Assembly (NCBI GenBank): GCA_029907165.1
Contig: JARYMK010000003.1
Span: 1 to 48,276, forward strand
DNA length: 48,276 nucleotides
Reading direction: 5' to 3'
Source: Anaerolineae bacterium
Lineage (GTDB): Bacteria > Chloroflexota > Anaerolineae > DTLA01
The notes beneath the pieces are model-generated. The model did no database searches and was not told the DNA's origin. It worked only from the letters and a program-made list of their open reading frames with translations. Below, piece by piece: positions 1-8,183 of this stretch (positions are counted from its first letter, which is position 1; the number at the start of each line of letters is the position of its first letter). The position numbers were made by a program, and so were the translations under genes.

Positions 1-74
1 ACCGGTTCCGGAGAGACGAGCGCCTCGCCGTGCACCGTGCCCGCCTTGATGACGCGCCCCCGCAATCTCAGCAC
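1..74 (-). CDS. Aconitase X swivel domain (small subunit, DUF126), N-terminal fragment
   Basis: This is the first 24 codons of a gene that runs off the left edge. Translation from GTG at 74 gives VLRLRGRVIKAGTVHGEALV, the usual N-terminus of the DUF126 swivel protein that pairs with the aconitase X catalytic subunit. A GGAGG Shine-Dalgarno lies about 8 nt upstream, and the GTG overlaps the TGA stop of the upstream large-subunit gene by 7 nt, so the two are translationally coupled. In this family the small subunit completes the active site of a two-chain dehydratase. Only the fragment is visible; identification rests on the N-terminal pattern and gene order. Confidence 0.85.
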   Translation of the reverse strand, partial: MLRLRGRVIKAGTVHGEALVSPEP

Positions 75-1312
75 GCCCCCCTCCTCCGCGGCGGCCAGCA
101 CCCTCGCACCGCCGCATCCAGGCACTCGCCCAGCGTCCCAAGCCGCACCTGGAGGCCCGAATGCGACGGCGCGTAGAAGGCAGCCTTCGCCGAGTTGGTC
201 GCCATCGTCTTGACGCCCAGCGCCTCCACCGGAGCCACCACCAGGCAGGTGTCGCTGACCACATGGCCGCCCGCGTGATCAATCGTTTGCACCCAGCCTG
301 CCGCTTCGGCCCGCCGCCGCGTCTCGCGGGACGTCGTGATCCATAGCAGGCTCCGCACCCGCTTGCCCGCCAGGAACCGCGCCGCATCCCGCAACTCCTC
401 CAGCGACGCATGGGGGCAGCCGATGCTCACGAAGTCAATGCGCTCCAACGGGCTGCTCAAGCGTGCGTACCCCTCGTCCAGCGAGTCAATGGTCAGTTCC
501 TGGGCGTCGGGCCGCACGATGTCATCCAGTTCCGATTCAGGCGTCATCCCCTGCACGTGGAACAGCGCCACCGCGCCCCCCGCGGCCATGGCCGCTGCCA
601 GCGCCCGCAGGTGAAGGGCCGCCGTGATGCCCTCGGCAGTCCAGGCCGCCCCGTCCGCGACGAAGTACGGGATGCCCTTGCCCACACGCCGCCCCACCTC
701 GTAGCCCAGCAGGCCGAAATCTACCTCGGTGCGCACCGGGCAGGCCACACGCACGATGTGGGTGGCGCGACGGTTCTCGGTCAGGTGCAGGCCGTAGCGG
801 GCCGTGCGCCCGCAGATGGCCGCTGCCAGCGCGCTCGGCCCTCCTTCGCGGTTCGTCCGCGCCCCCAGGACCGAATTGGCGAAGGCCACCGCCGACGATT
901 CGCTCCACGCCAGGTGCGACCCCAGGCCCGGCACCTTGCCGATGAGGTACGGCGTGCACGTGCAAGTCATCCCAATCCCCATCTGCGCGTAGGCTTCCAG
1001 CACCTCCATTTGGCGCCGGGCGAACTCCTCCGGCAGGCCCAGCGCCTGCCACTGCTCCAAGTCCACGCCTGCCGGGTTCAGCATGGTGGGCACGCGCACC
1101 CGCGCCCCATCCCGCGCCCATTCCTGAAGGAACAGCAGCCCCGCCTCGCCCAGGTTCTTGTAACTCACGCCCGCCACCTGGACGCTCTCCACCGGCACCA
1201 AATCCTCCGCGCCGTAGATTCTGCCCAGAGCGGTAACGATTTCCATCGCCTTTTGCACGGCCGGGCCTTCCTTGCCCGCCAGCATGTGCTTCTCTTGCCG
1301 CGTGAGGTACAT
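68..1312 (-). CDS. Aconitase X catalytic domain protein (large subunit, DUF521)
   Basis: A 414-aa aconitase X large subunit, predicted to be a cytoplasmic Fe-S dehydratase. The start at MYLTRQEKHM is preferred over an ORF start 26 codons upstream because an AGGAG site lies 11 nt before it. Visible features are the Cys-rich TCTCTPYLIG motif at residues 116-125, with a pair of Cys at 117 and 119, and later Cys in IGCPHAS and SDTCLVV. Characterised members are cis-3-hydroxy-L-proline dehydratase in bacteria and phosphomevalonate dehydratase in archaea. The sequence alone does not decide between these, and no proline-catabolic or mevalonate gene is visible beside it. The gene overlaps the DUF126 subunit start and is divergent from the trpD-like gene. 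Confidence 0.88.
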   Translation of the reverse strand: MYLTRQEKHMLAGKEGPAVQKAMEIVTALGRIYGAEDLVPVESVQVAGVSYKNLGEAGLLFLQEWARDGARVRVPTMLNPAGVDLEQWQALGLPEEFARRQMEVLEAYAQMGIGMTCTCTPYLIGKVPGLGSHLAWSESSAVAFANSVLGARTNREGGPSALAAAICGRTARYGLHLTENRRATHIVRVACPVRTEVDFGLLGYEVGRRVGKGIPYFVADGAAWTAEGITAALHLRALAAAMAAGGAVALFHVQGMTPESELDDIVRPDAQELTIDSLDEGYARLSSPLERIDFVSIGCPHASLEELRDAARFLAGKRVRSLLWITTSRETRRRAEAAGWVQTIDHAGGHVVSDTCLVVAPVEALGVKTMATNSAKAAFYAPSHSGLQVRLGTLGECLDAAVRGCWPPRRRGAC

Positions 1313-1362
1313 GCCCACAGATACTCCTGTCCCGAATGGCGGCCCTGCGCCGCCGGGCCCCC

Positions 1363-1390
1363 ATAATATCACAGCGCCCCAGTTTCGCAA
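1363..1390 (-). promoter_or_regulatory. Putative sigma70 promoter for the aconitase X pair
   Basis: On the minus strand, TTGCGA (1390-1385), a 16-nt spacer and TATTAT (1368-1363). This puts the transcript start about 45-50 nt before the chosen ATG at 1312 and supports that start. Match by eye only. Confidence 0.5.
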
Positions 1391-1457
1391 CCGGCGGGCA
1401 GGCCCAATGACGCCGATTCAGCGGCCCCATTCGCACGGATTCGCGGTTGCTCTGCAT

Positions 1458-1525
1458 TGTCATGCTGAGCGAAGCGAATCTTCTCCGTTGACGAGATTCT
1501 TCGGCGCTTCGCGCCTCAGAAGGAC
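1458..1525. repeat. Dispersed palindromic element (GTCATGCTGAGCGAAGCGAA type)
   Basis: The left arm begins TGTCATGCTGAGCGAAGCGA and the right arm ends TTCGCGCCTCAGAAGGACA, an imperfect inverted repeat around a central TCT...AGA. It occupies the divergent 1313-1641 intergenic region, which also holds promoters for both flanking genes and no other visible gene. From memory, elements with similar arms are scattered through many bacterial genomes. Only one copy is present here, and it differs from the CACCGCAGAG repeat family. Confidence 0.6.
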
Positions 1526-1579
1526 AGCCCACTGGGATTGCCTCCGTCGCCGCATGCCCTCGCAGGACGGTTGCCCGCT

Positions 1580-1608
1580 TTGACGCCGCCCGCCCACTGT
1601 GCTACACT
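1580..1608 (+). promoter_or_regulatory. sigma70-type promoter for the trpD-like gene
   Basis: TTGACG (1580-1585), 17-nt spacer, TACACT (1603-1608). The predicted transcript start is about 27 nt upstream of the ATG at 1642. One of the best promoter matches in the window. Confidence 0.7.
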
Positions 1609-1641
1609 CCACTCAGACCTGACGCACCCGCGAGGAAGACC

Positions 1642-2667
1642 ATGAACTTCAGCGAGATGATTGCGCGCCTCGTCCAGCGGCACGCCCTGGACGAACGAGA
1701 GGCTGAGCAAGCCCTCACCATGGTGCTGGAAGGGGACACCACCCCCGCCCAAACGGCGGCGTTCCTCGTCGCCCTGCGGATGAAGGGCGAGACCATCGCC
1801 GAGATGACCGGCTTCGCGCGGGCCATGCGCAGCAAGGTCATCCCCGTGCGCACGCGCCGCCGCGACCTGGTGGACATCAGCGGGACCGGCGGCGACTACG
1901 CCCGAACGTTCAACATCTCCACCACCGCCGCATTTGTGGCCGCGGGGGCCGGTGCAGCCGTCGCCAAGCATGTGGACCGCTCGGTGTCCAGCCGGTGCAG
2001 CAGCGCCGACCTGTTGGAGCGCCTCGGCATCTGCCTGGCGCTAGACCCCGAACAGATCGCCCGCTGCATTGAGGAGGTGGGCATCGGGTTCCTGTACGCG
2101 CCGCGCCTGCACCCGTCGCTCAAGTACGTGGCCGAAGCCCGCCGCGACCTGGGCATCCAGACGATCTTTGACATCCTGGCGCCGCTCACCAACCCCGCCG
2201 GAGCCGAGGCGCGCGTCCTGGGCGTCTATGCCGGCTCGCTCACCGAACTGCTGGCCGGCGTCCTGCGCGTGCTGGGCGCGGTCTCGGCCTACGTAGTCTA
2301 TGGTGCGGACGGCATGGACGAATTCTCCACGACGGGCGTGAACAAGGTCAGCCGCCTGGAAGGCGGAACCATCACCACGTATGCGCTGGACTCACTGGAA
2401 TTTGACCTGCCGCGGGCGTCGCTGCACGAACTGTCGGGCGGCAGCGTGGACGAGAACGTGGCCATCACGCAGGCCATTCTGTCGGGCGAGCGCGGCGCGC
2501 GGCGCGACATCGTCGTGCTGAACGCCGCCGTGGCGCTGGTGGCCGCCGGCGTCGCCATGGACCTGCGGGAGGGCATCCAGCAGGCCGAGGCCGCCATTGA
2601 CTCCCGAGCCGCCTGGCGCAAACTGCAAGAACTCGGCGCGCTGACGCAGAAACTGAAGGAAGACTGA
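1642..2667 (+). CDS. trpD: Anthranilate phosphoribosyltransferase-like protein (TrpD family, divergent)
   Basis: A 341-aa protein of normal TrpD length that joins anthranilate to PRPP in tryptophan synthesis if the family role holds. PRPP-binding elements are intact: GTGGD at 81-85, NIST at 91-94, the Mg-binding DGMDEFS at 224-229 (family DGLDE), and the IFDILAPLTNPAG segment. The family's KHGNR motif, whose Asn contacts anthranilate, reads KHVDR (109-113), and the following SGSADVLE reads CSSADLLE, so the acceptor site is altered. A GAGGAAG site precedes the ATG. It is probably co-transcribed with the downstream Fe-S aldo/keto reductase (42-nt gap). No other trp gene is nearby. The substrate could be something other than anthranilate. 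Confidence 0.8.
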   Translation: MNFSEMIARLVQRHALDEREAEQALTMVLEGDTTPAQTAAFLVALRMKGETIAEMTGFARAMRSKVIPVRTRRRDLVDISGTGGDYARTFNISTTAAFVAAGAGAAVAKHVDRSVSSRCSSADLLERLGICLALDPEQIARCIEEVGIGFLYAPRLHPSLKYVAEARRDLGIQTIFDILAPLTNPAGAEARVLGVYAGSLTELLAGVLRVLGAVSAYVVYGADGMDEFSTTGVNKVSRLEGGTITTYALDSLEFDLPRASLHELSGGSVDENVAITQAILSGERGARRDIVVLNAAVALVAAGVAMDLREGIQQAEAAIDSRAAWRKLQELGALTQKLKED

Positions 2668-2709
2668 CCCGCGCCTGCCGCTTACACCCCACTCGGAGGA
2701 GGGAACCCC

Positions 2710-3846
2710 ATGCGATACCGTCCGTTCGGCAACACCGGAGCCACCGTGAGCGCCCTGGGATTCGGCGCCATGCGCCTGCCCATGACCCCCGACGGCGAGC
2801 ACGTGGACGAGGACTGCGCCATTCCGGTCATCCAGCGCGCGCTGGAACTGGGCATCAACTACCTGGACACCGCCCCGTACTACTGCAAAGGCGAGAGCGA
2901 AATCGTGCTGGGCAAGGCCATCAAGGGCTGGCGCGACCGCGTGTACATCTCCACCAAGAACCCGCTGGACAACCCTGACCCGGGCGAGTTCCGCAGGTGG
3001 CTGGAGACGTCGCTGCGCAAACTGGACGTGGAATACATTGATTTCTACCACATGTGGGGCATGAACAAGGTCAAGTACGAGACGATGGTCGGCACGCCCG
3101 GCGGGCGGCTGGACGAGGCCCGCAAGGCCAAAGAGGAGGGCCTCATCCGCCACATCAGTTTCTCGTTCCACGACACGCCCGAAGTGCTGGAGTGGTTCAT
3201 TGATACCGGCTACTTTGAGAGCATGACGGTGCAGTACAACCTGCTGGACCGGGCCAACGAGGCCGCCATCGCCCACGCCGCAGCCCGTGGCATGGGCGTC
3301 GTCATCATGGGGCCCGTGGGCGGCGGACGCCTGGCCGAGACCTCGCCCGAAATCCGCAAACTCCTGCCCGCGGGCGTGTCGGGAAGCCCCGAACTGGCCC
3401 TGCGGTTCGTCCTGTCGCACCCGGGCGTGCACGTGGCCCTTTCGGGCATGGGCACCATCCAGATGGTGGAGGAGAACGCCGCCACCGCGTCGCGGGAGGA
3501 GCCGCTGAGCGCCGACGAGCGGGCCGCCATCGCCCGCGCCATGGACCAGATGGCCGCGCTGGCCCAATTGTATTGCACAGGCTGCGGCTACTGCATGCCG
3601 TGCCCCAACGACGTGAACATCCCGGAGAACTTCAAGTACATGAACTACTACCGCGTGTACGGCCTGGCCGAGTACGCGCGGCAAGCATATGCCTTTCTGG
3701 GCGACCCGCGCAACCTGTGGATCAAGGGCCTCAAGGCCGAGGCCTGCGTCCAGTGCGGGGAGTGCGAACCCAAGTGCCCGCAGCACATTCCCATCATGAA
3801 GCAACTGGAGGAGGTGGCCGAGGCCCTGGGCGGCAAGACTCGCTGA
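2710..3846 (+). CDS. Aldo/keto reductase with C-terminal two-[4Fe-4S] domain
   Basis: A 378-aa protein with an AKR barrel (about 1-280) fused to a ferredoxin-like tail. The AKR tetrad is visible as Asp53, Tyr58, Lys83 and His114. The tail carries Cys 289, 292, 295, 298 and Cys 346, 349, 352, 356, enough for two [4Fe-4S] clusters. Such fusions are common in anaerobes and are thought to couple NAD(P)H chemistry to Fe-S electron transfer; the substrate is unknown. A strong GGAGGAGGG site precedes the ATG. It follows the trpD-like gene by 42 nt and is likely in the same transcript. A CACCGCAGAG repeat hairpin follows its stop. Confidence 0.9.
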   Translation: MRYRPFGNTGATVSALGFGAMRLPMTPDGEHVDEDCAIPVIQRALELGINYLDTAPYYCKGESEIVLGKAIKGWRDRVYISTKNPLDNPDPGEFRRWLETSLRKLDVEYIDFYHMWGMNKVKYETMVGTPGGRLDEARKAKEEGLIRHISFSFHDTPEVLEWFIDTGYFESMTVQYNLLDRANEAAIAHAAARGMGVVIMGPVGGGRLAETSPEIRKLLPAGVSGSPELALRFVLSHPGVHVALSGMGTIQMVEENAATASREEPLSADERAAIARAMDQMAALAQLYCTGCGYCMPCPNDVNIPENFKYMNYYRVYGLAEYARQAYAFLGDPRNLWIKGLKAEACVQCGECEPKCPQHIPIMKQLEEVAEALGGKTR

Positions 3847-3877
3847 CGCGCCAGAAACTTCAGCGATGGAAGGGCGC

Positions 3878-3953
3878 TTTCACCGCAGAGTGCACAGAGG
3901 CCGCAGAGACCTTCCAGAACCTTCTCTGCGTTCTCCGCGTTCTCGGCGGTGAA
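3878..3953. repeat. CACCGCAGAG palindromic repeat, copy 1
   Basis: An imperfect inverted repeat. The left arm starts TTTCACCGCAGAG and the right arm ends TCTCGGCGGTGAA. Arms are built from 7-9 nt units of the type CGCAGAGA or GCACAGAGG. It could fold into a long RNA hairpin between the aldo/keto reductase and molybdoenzyme genes. Same family as 10765-10878, 18616-18686, 26999-27072 and 28893-28969. Confidence 0.85.
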
Positions 3954-4000
3954 GGGTGGTTTCCGAGGAAGTATCGCTTTCCCAACCCAGGAGTTGACCC

Positions 4001-4777
4001 ATGAACCGACGACTTTTCATCCGCGCCACCCTGCTCGCCGGCGCGGCCTCGCTGCTGCGGGCCTGCCTCGGCATCCGCGTGGAGGTAACGCCGCCCGCGA
4101 CCGCGACGCCGCCCGCGGGCACGTCTGTGCCCTCGCCAACGCCCGCGCCGCCCACTGCTACGCCCACCGCCGGCCCCAAACTGCTGGGCAACGAGAACCG
4201 ACCGGGTTTTTTCATCCGCTACTACCGCGCCTTCCCCGCCCCTGACCGCAACGCCTGGCGGCTGCGCGTGGAGGGGATGGTGGAGAATCCGGGCGAGTTT
4301 GACTACCAGGCGGTGCTGGGCTGGCCGCGCGTGGCCCAGGTCTCGCGCATGAAGTGCGTGGAGTGCTGGTCGGCCAAGGCCAAGTGGGAGGGGTTCACCT
4401 ACGACACGCTGGCCGCCATCGTGAAGCCGCTCCCAACGGCCACGCACGTGCGGTTTGACTGCGCCGACGAGTACTGGGAAGTGGTGTCCATAGAGGAACT
4501 GCGCGCGCCCCGGGTGCTGTTCGTCCTCAAAATGAACGACGAACTCCTGCCGGACGAGTACGGGGCACCCCTGCGCATGATTCTGCCGTCCAAGTACGGG
4601 TACAAGGGCGCGAAGGCAGTGCACACGCTGACGTTCCAGGACAAGGACGGACCGGGCTATTGGTCATTCGTCGGGCCGTACACCATCAGCGGGGACATTG
4701 AGCCGGGCATGGATCACCCACTGGATTTGGGCGGTGGCGCGCGGCCCATACCCGGCGGTGAGATCACCGAGTATTGA
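4001..4777 (+). CDS. Molybdopterin-dependent oxidoreductase, sulfite oxidase family (exported)
   Basis: A 258-aa protein. The N-terminus MNRRLFIRATLLAGAASLLR has a twin-Arg pattern (RRLFIR) and then a hydrophobic stretch with Cys at about residue 22, so it may be Tat-exported and possibly lipid-anchored. A Pro/Thr linker (27-58) leads to a single sulfite-oxidase-type molybdopterin domain (about 65-255). The probable molybdenum-ligand Cys is in MKCVECWSAKAKWEG. There is no dimerisation or heme domain, as in MsrP (YedY)-like catalytic subunits, but no MsrQ partner is visible. The physiological substrate is not evident. The start is supported by CCAGGAG before the ATG. It converges with the photolyase gene. 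Confidence 0.88.
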   Translation: MNRRLFIRATLLAGAASLLRACLGIRVEVTPPATATPPAGTSVPSPTPAPPTATPTAGPKLLGNENRPGFFIRYYRAFPAPDRNAWRLRVEGMVENPGEFDYQAVLGWPRVAQVSRMKCVECWSAKAKWEGFTYDTLAAIVKPLPTATHVRFDCADEYWEVVSIEELRAPRVLFVLKMNDELLPDEYGAPLRMILPSKYGYKGAKAVHTLTFQDKDGPGYWSFVGPYTISGDIEPGMDHPLDLGGGARPIPGGEITEY

Positions 4778-4903
4778 CGTCGGTCCCCCAAGGGGAAACC
4801 CGGCGTCAGTTACAGGGGTCTGGGCTTATGGCCGCCATCTCTGAAGCGCTATTCCTCGCAGGATTCTTCAGAGGATGAGCCGGAGAGGATACGATAGACG
4901 CCC

Positions 4904-6259
4904 TCAAGGAGCGGCCATGCGCTGCACCTTTCGCACGTAAGCGTCCGCGTCAAACTTCCGCCGCAGGCCGTTGGCGTTTATGTAGCGCACGCTGCCGAAG
5001 ACGGGGCGGCTGGCCCAGGGACGGTCATGCTTGCCAAAGCACCAGGCCACGCCGGCGAACCCGTTGGGGTCTCGGCCATCCAACTCGTACTTGTTGTTCA
5101 GATAGAGCGCGATGCGGAAAGCCTCGGCGGCGGATGGCGTCCACTCCAGAATCTTCTTGCCCCAGTACATCCGCATGTAGCCGTGCATCTTGCCCGTAAC
5201 GATCATCTCGCGCTGGGCCGCGTTCCAGTAGGTGTCGTGCGTCTGCCCGCGCTCCAGTTCGTCCCGTGAGTACAGGTACTCTCGTGCATCCTCCTCGTGC
5301 TCCGCCAGCGTCTTCAGCGCCCACGAAGGCAGGCTATCGGGCGAATCGTAGTGCGGATTGTAGAACACGAAGTTCATGCTCAGTTCGCGGCGCACGATGA
5401 GTTCCTCCAGGTACGCCTCGGCACCCGAGCCGCCTTCCCGCTGAACCTCCAGTGCAATGTACAGGGGCGAAATCTGCCCAAAGTGAAGGTAGGGGCTCAT
5501 GTGGGACGCGGCGTCTTCGTTGGGATCGTTGCGCAGGTCGGCGTAGTGGCGCAGGTGGTTGCGCACGAACTTGGCCAGGCGATGCTTGGCCTCTGCGGTA
5601 CCGCCGCGGAATAGTGGCGAAGGGGGCACGCTGCGGTCAATGTTCAGGAGCGATAGAACAGCCGACTCGTCGGCGAGGGGCACGGAGTCCAGGTTCAACC
5701 CCAGCGAGTCCACGCGGGGCAGGCCCTCGCGGAGCGGCACGAGGAACTCGGCCAGCCGCCTGTGGATTTTGGGTCGCAGGGTGGCCGCCGAGTACTCCTC
5801 CTTCGCCGAAGCCGTCTCCACCGGCACGACCACGTCGCCCTCTACCTGGATCAGCGGGCAGGCCATCCGCTCGGCTGCGCTTGCCCGCCACCGACGCTGA
5901 ATGCGCAGGTAGCCTCGGTCGGTTACGGCGAGGGCGGCCGCGTGCGCAAGTTCTACGGCCACGTCGTCAGGCTGGCCCAGACGCACCGCCATCTGGATGC
6001 CGCGCTCGCGCAGGGCTGCCTGCGTCTCACGAAGACCCTCCAGCATGAAGCGATAATGTCGTAGATTGGCTTCGGGAAATGTGTCCGTCAGCCCGAAGCC
6101 CACCACCAGCGGCTTGTTCCGCTGGTTTGCCAGGTGCAGGGCGTACTCCAGCGCGTGATTGTACTCCGCGCGCTGCGACGCCTGCATCCAGTAGAGCACA
6201 TACTGGCCGGGGCGTTCGGGCTTGCGGTTGAGTATATGGACACGTTCGGGCTGGATCAT
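4904..6259 (-). CDS. phr: Deoxyribodipyrimidine photolyase, class II type
   Basis: A 451-aa flavoprotein that repairs UV-induced cyclobutane pyrimidine dimers with light. The N-terminal Rossmann-like domain begins with RPGQYVLYWMQASQRAEYNH, the pattern of class II photolyases. The C-terminal FAD domain shows YLHFGQISP, ELIVRRELSMNF and KMHGYMRMYWGKKILEW, again class II hallmarks. The start MIQPERVHIL is favoured; the longer ORF would overlap the upstream DUF4012 gene. It lies 55 nt downstream of that gene and may be the last gene of its transcript. An 8-bp inverted repeat (4839-4846 / 4866-4873) lies in the convergent gap after its stop. Confidence 0.93.
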   Translation of the reverse strand: MIQPERVHILNRKPERPGQYVLYWMQASQRAEYNHALEYALHLANQRNKPLVVGFGLTDTFPEANLRHYRFMLEGLRETQAALRERGIQMAVRLGQPDDVAVELAHAAALAVTDRGYLRIQRRWRASAAERMACPLIQVEGDVVVPVETASAKEEYSAATLRPKIHRRLAEFLVPLREGLPRVDSLGLNLDSVPLADESAVLSLLNIDRSVPPSPLFRGGTAEAKHRLAKFVRNHLRHYADLRNDPNEDAASHMSPYLHFGQISPLYIALEVQREGGSGAEAYLEELIVRRELSMNFVFYNPHYDSPDSLPSWALKTLAEHEEDAREYLYSRDELERGQTHDTYWNAAQREMIVTGKMHGYMRMYWGKKILEWTPSAAEAFRIALYLNNKYELDGRDPNGFAGVAWCFGKHDRPWASRPVFGSVRYINANGLRRKFDADAYVRKVQRMAAP

Positions 6260-6314
6260 CGCTGCTCGCCCTGCTAGCAATCCCAAATCCGCGTCTATTC
6301 GCGAGTTCCCGCCC

Positions 6315-8183
6315 CTATGGGACGGCAAACTCCCGATCCACCGTTAGGTCGGTCTGGAACTCGCGCAGCGCCCCGTCCGCGCCCCGGACGACGACCCGCA
6401 GCGGTATGCCCCACGTCCCCGGTTGCTTCTGCACATACAGGCGATAGGTCGCACCCCCCACGACAGACGCGGGCAGCCGGTAGCGGAAGGCCACCTCGTG
6501 CGTTTCGCCGGGCTTGAGCACCAGCAGGCCGTCCCACACCGCAAGGCCGGCCTCGGACTCGGCCAAGTCGCCGTCCTCCAGCCCTTCGCGGCTCATCAGT
6601 TCCGCCCCCGCCGGCACGAACACGCGCACGTAGTCCCAGTAGCAGCGGTCCATCATGTCCTGGTACGTATCGCCGTAGCGCGACTCGTGCACGCACACGT
6701 CCATGCGGGCCTGCGACCCGTGGGCGTAGCGAATCCGCAGCGTGGCGGTGGCGTCGTCCAGGTTCACCGTGTACGTGATGGCCTGCTGGATCATCGGGTT
6801 CACCTTGTTGAACCCCACGTTGCTGTCCACGACGAACAGGTAATCGCCCTGCGCCGGGATGATGCCGCCGTCCCACTTCTGGTCGCGTAGGGTGTCCTGC
6901 ACGGGCGGCAGGTACAGCAGCAGGTGGCGCTCGTCCAGCAGGCGCAGGGCTGTCTGCCCAACCTCGCCCATGTCCAGTTTGGCCGTATCCTTCAGCAGGC
7001 GCTGGACTACGGCCTTCGCCAGCACGCCCATGAAGTTCTTGCGGAGTTTCCACCACTTCGCCTCATCGCTGGTGATGGTCGGGCCGCCCACCGGCGACGC
7101 CCAGTAGTGCTGGATGCGCTCCATCAGGTTGTCGGCGGTGATGGTGTCGTCGTACTCGTCCAGGCGGATGGGGTCGGTCGCGGCGACCAGGAGTTGCAGC
7201 GCGGGCGTGTCCATCGCGATGACCCCATGCACCCGCTGGCCGGTGTCCTGCTCGTACAGTTCCCAGGCCTTGCGGGCCGAGGTGGGGAAGTCGGCCCACC
7301 AGTTGGCGTCGCGCAGCAGGAGAATCTGCGCCCACATGTGGGTCTCCAGCGCGATGGGCGGGATGGGGTGCGGCTTGGTCAAGTCCATGACTGAGTAACT
7401 GTCGGCGAAGGTGATGGACTTGATCTCGCCCCGTTCCACTTCCACAATCCCCACGCCGCTGATGAACCCCCCCGTGGCGCGGATTTCGTCGCTGTTCTGG
7501 GCCAGGATGAGGTAGCGGCGCGGGCCATTGCCCCCCAGCAGTTCGGGCGCGGCAGCCAGCACGTCCGGCGCGGCGGTCAGCACGGGCAGCGCCCTGTCCA
7601 GCAAGGGAGCGAACCGCGCCAGCCTAGGCGACAGGCGGCGCGTGTCCACTCGGCCCCACGCCTCCGCCGCACGCCGCAGGGCCTGCTCGGCGTCGCGCAG
7701 GGCTGCCGTGTCGCCCGATGTGCGCGTCGCCAGCGCGGCCAGCATCGTGCCCATGCCGTCGGGCAGCGCCGCTACCGCTGGCTTTGCCTCGGCATACAGG
7801 AGTGCGCCGCCGTCCAGCAGGTTCTGCGCCATGTCCACCAGATTCGGCAATGCGGCCAGGTCGCCCCCGATGCTGGGTACCCAGCCGAACCACGCGGCCG
7901 TCTGCGCCACGAACCCCCAATCGCGCCGCGCGGCTGCCATCAGACGGCGGGTCGCGTCCAGGTGCGCGCCGAGTTCGTCGGCGGCTCCGGTTCGGCTCAA
8001 CCCGCGAAAGCCTGCGCTTCGCACGGTACTCCAGTAGGCCGCCTCGGCCCGCGCTTGGCGCACCAGCCCCGGAAGACGCACAAGCCGCGGCCCGAAGCCT
8101 ACCAGAAGCCCGGCCAGAAGCCCAACGATGATCCAGAAGATGGCCGAATGGTAGAAGCGGCGAGGCGTGGCGTCCAGGCTCAT
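6315..8183 (-). CDS. DUF4012 domain-containing membrane protein
   Basis: A 622-aa protein with one N-terminal membrane segment (about 14-32) and a long extracytoplasmic region. The core DUF4012 signature NSDEIRATGGFISGVGIVEV lies near residues 230-250. The family is widespread in Chloroflexota and Actinobacteria next to polysaccharide genes and resembles LytR-associated proteins. Its biochemical function is unknown. The ATG overlaps the upstream DUF2723 stop by 4 nt (ATGA), so the GT2, DUF2723 and DUF4012 genes form one coupled unit. An export or envelope-glycan attachment role is inferred from context only. Confidence 0.85.
   Translation of the reverse strand: MSLDATPRRFYHSAIFWIIVGLLAGLLVGFGPRLVRLPGLVRQARAEAAYWSTVRSAGFRGLSRTGAADELGAHLDATRRLMAAARRDWGFVAQTAAWFGWVPSIGGDLAALPNLVDMAQNLLDGGALLYAEAKPAVAALPDGMGTMLAALATRTSGDTAALRDAEQALRRAAEAWGRVDTRRLSPRLARFAPLLDRALPVLTAAPDVLAAAPELLGGNGPRRYLILAQNSDEIRATGGFISGVGIVEVERGEIKSITFADSYSVMDLTKPHPIPPIALETHMWAQILLLRDANWWADFPTSARKAWELYEQDTGQRVHGVIAMDTPALQLLVAATDPIRLDEYDDTITADNLMERIQHYWASPVGGPTITSDEAKWWKLRKNFMGVLAKAVVQRLLKDTAKLDMGEVGQTALRLLDERHLLLYLPPVQDTLRDQKWDGGIIPAQGDYLFVVDSNVGFNKVNPMIQQAITYTVNLDDATATLRIRYAHGSQARMDVCVHESRYGDTYQDMMDRCYWDYVRVFVPAGAELMSREGLEDGDLAESEAGLAVWDGLLVLKPGETHEVAFRYRLPASVVGGATYRLYVQKQPGTWGIPLRVVVRGADGALREFQTDLTVDREFAVP

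Noticed and set aside
4839-4873. CTCTGAAG/CTTCAGAG inverted repeat as a terminator between convergent genes
   Set aside because: Only 8 bp with a 19-nt loop and no T-run in either direction; too weak to call.
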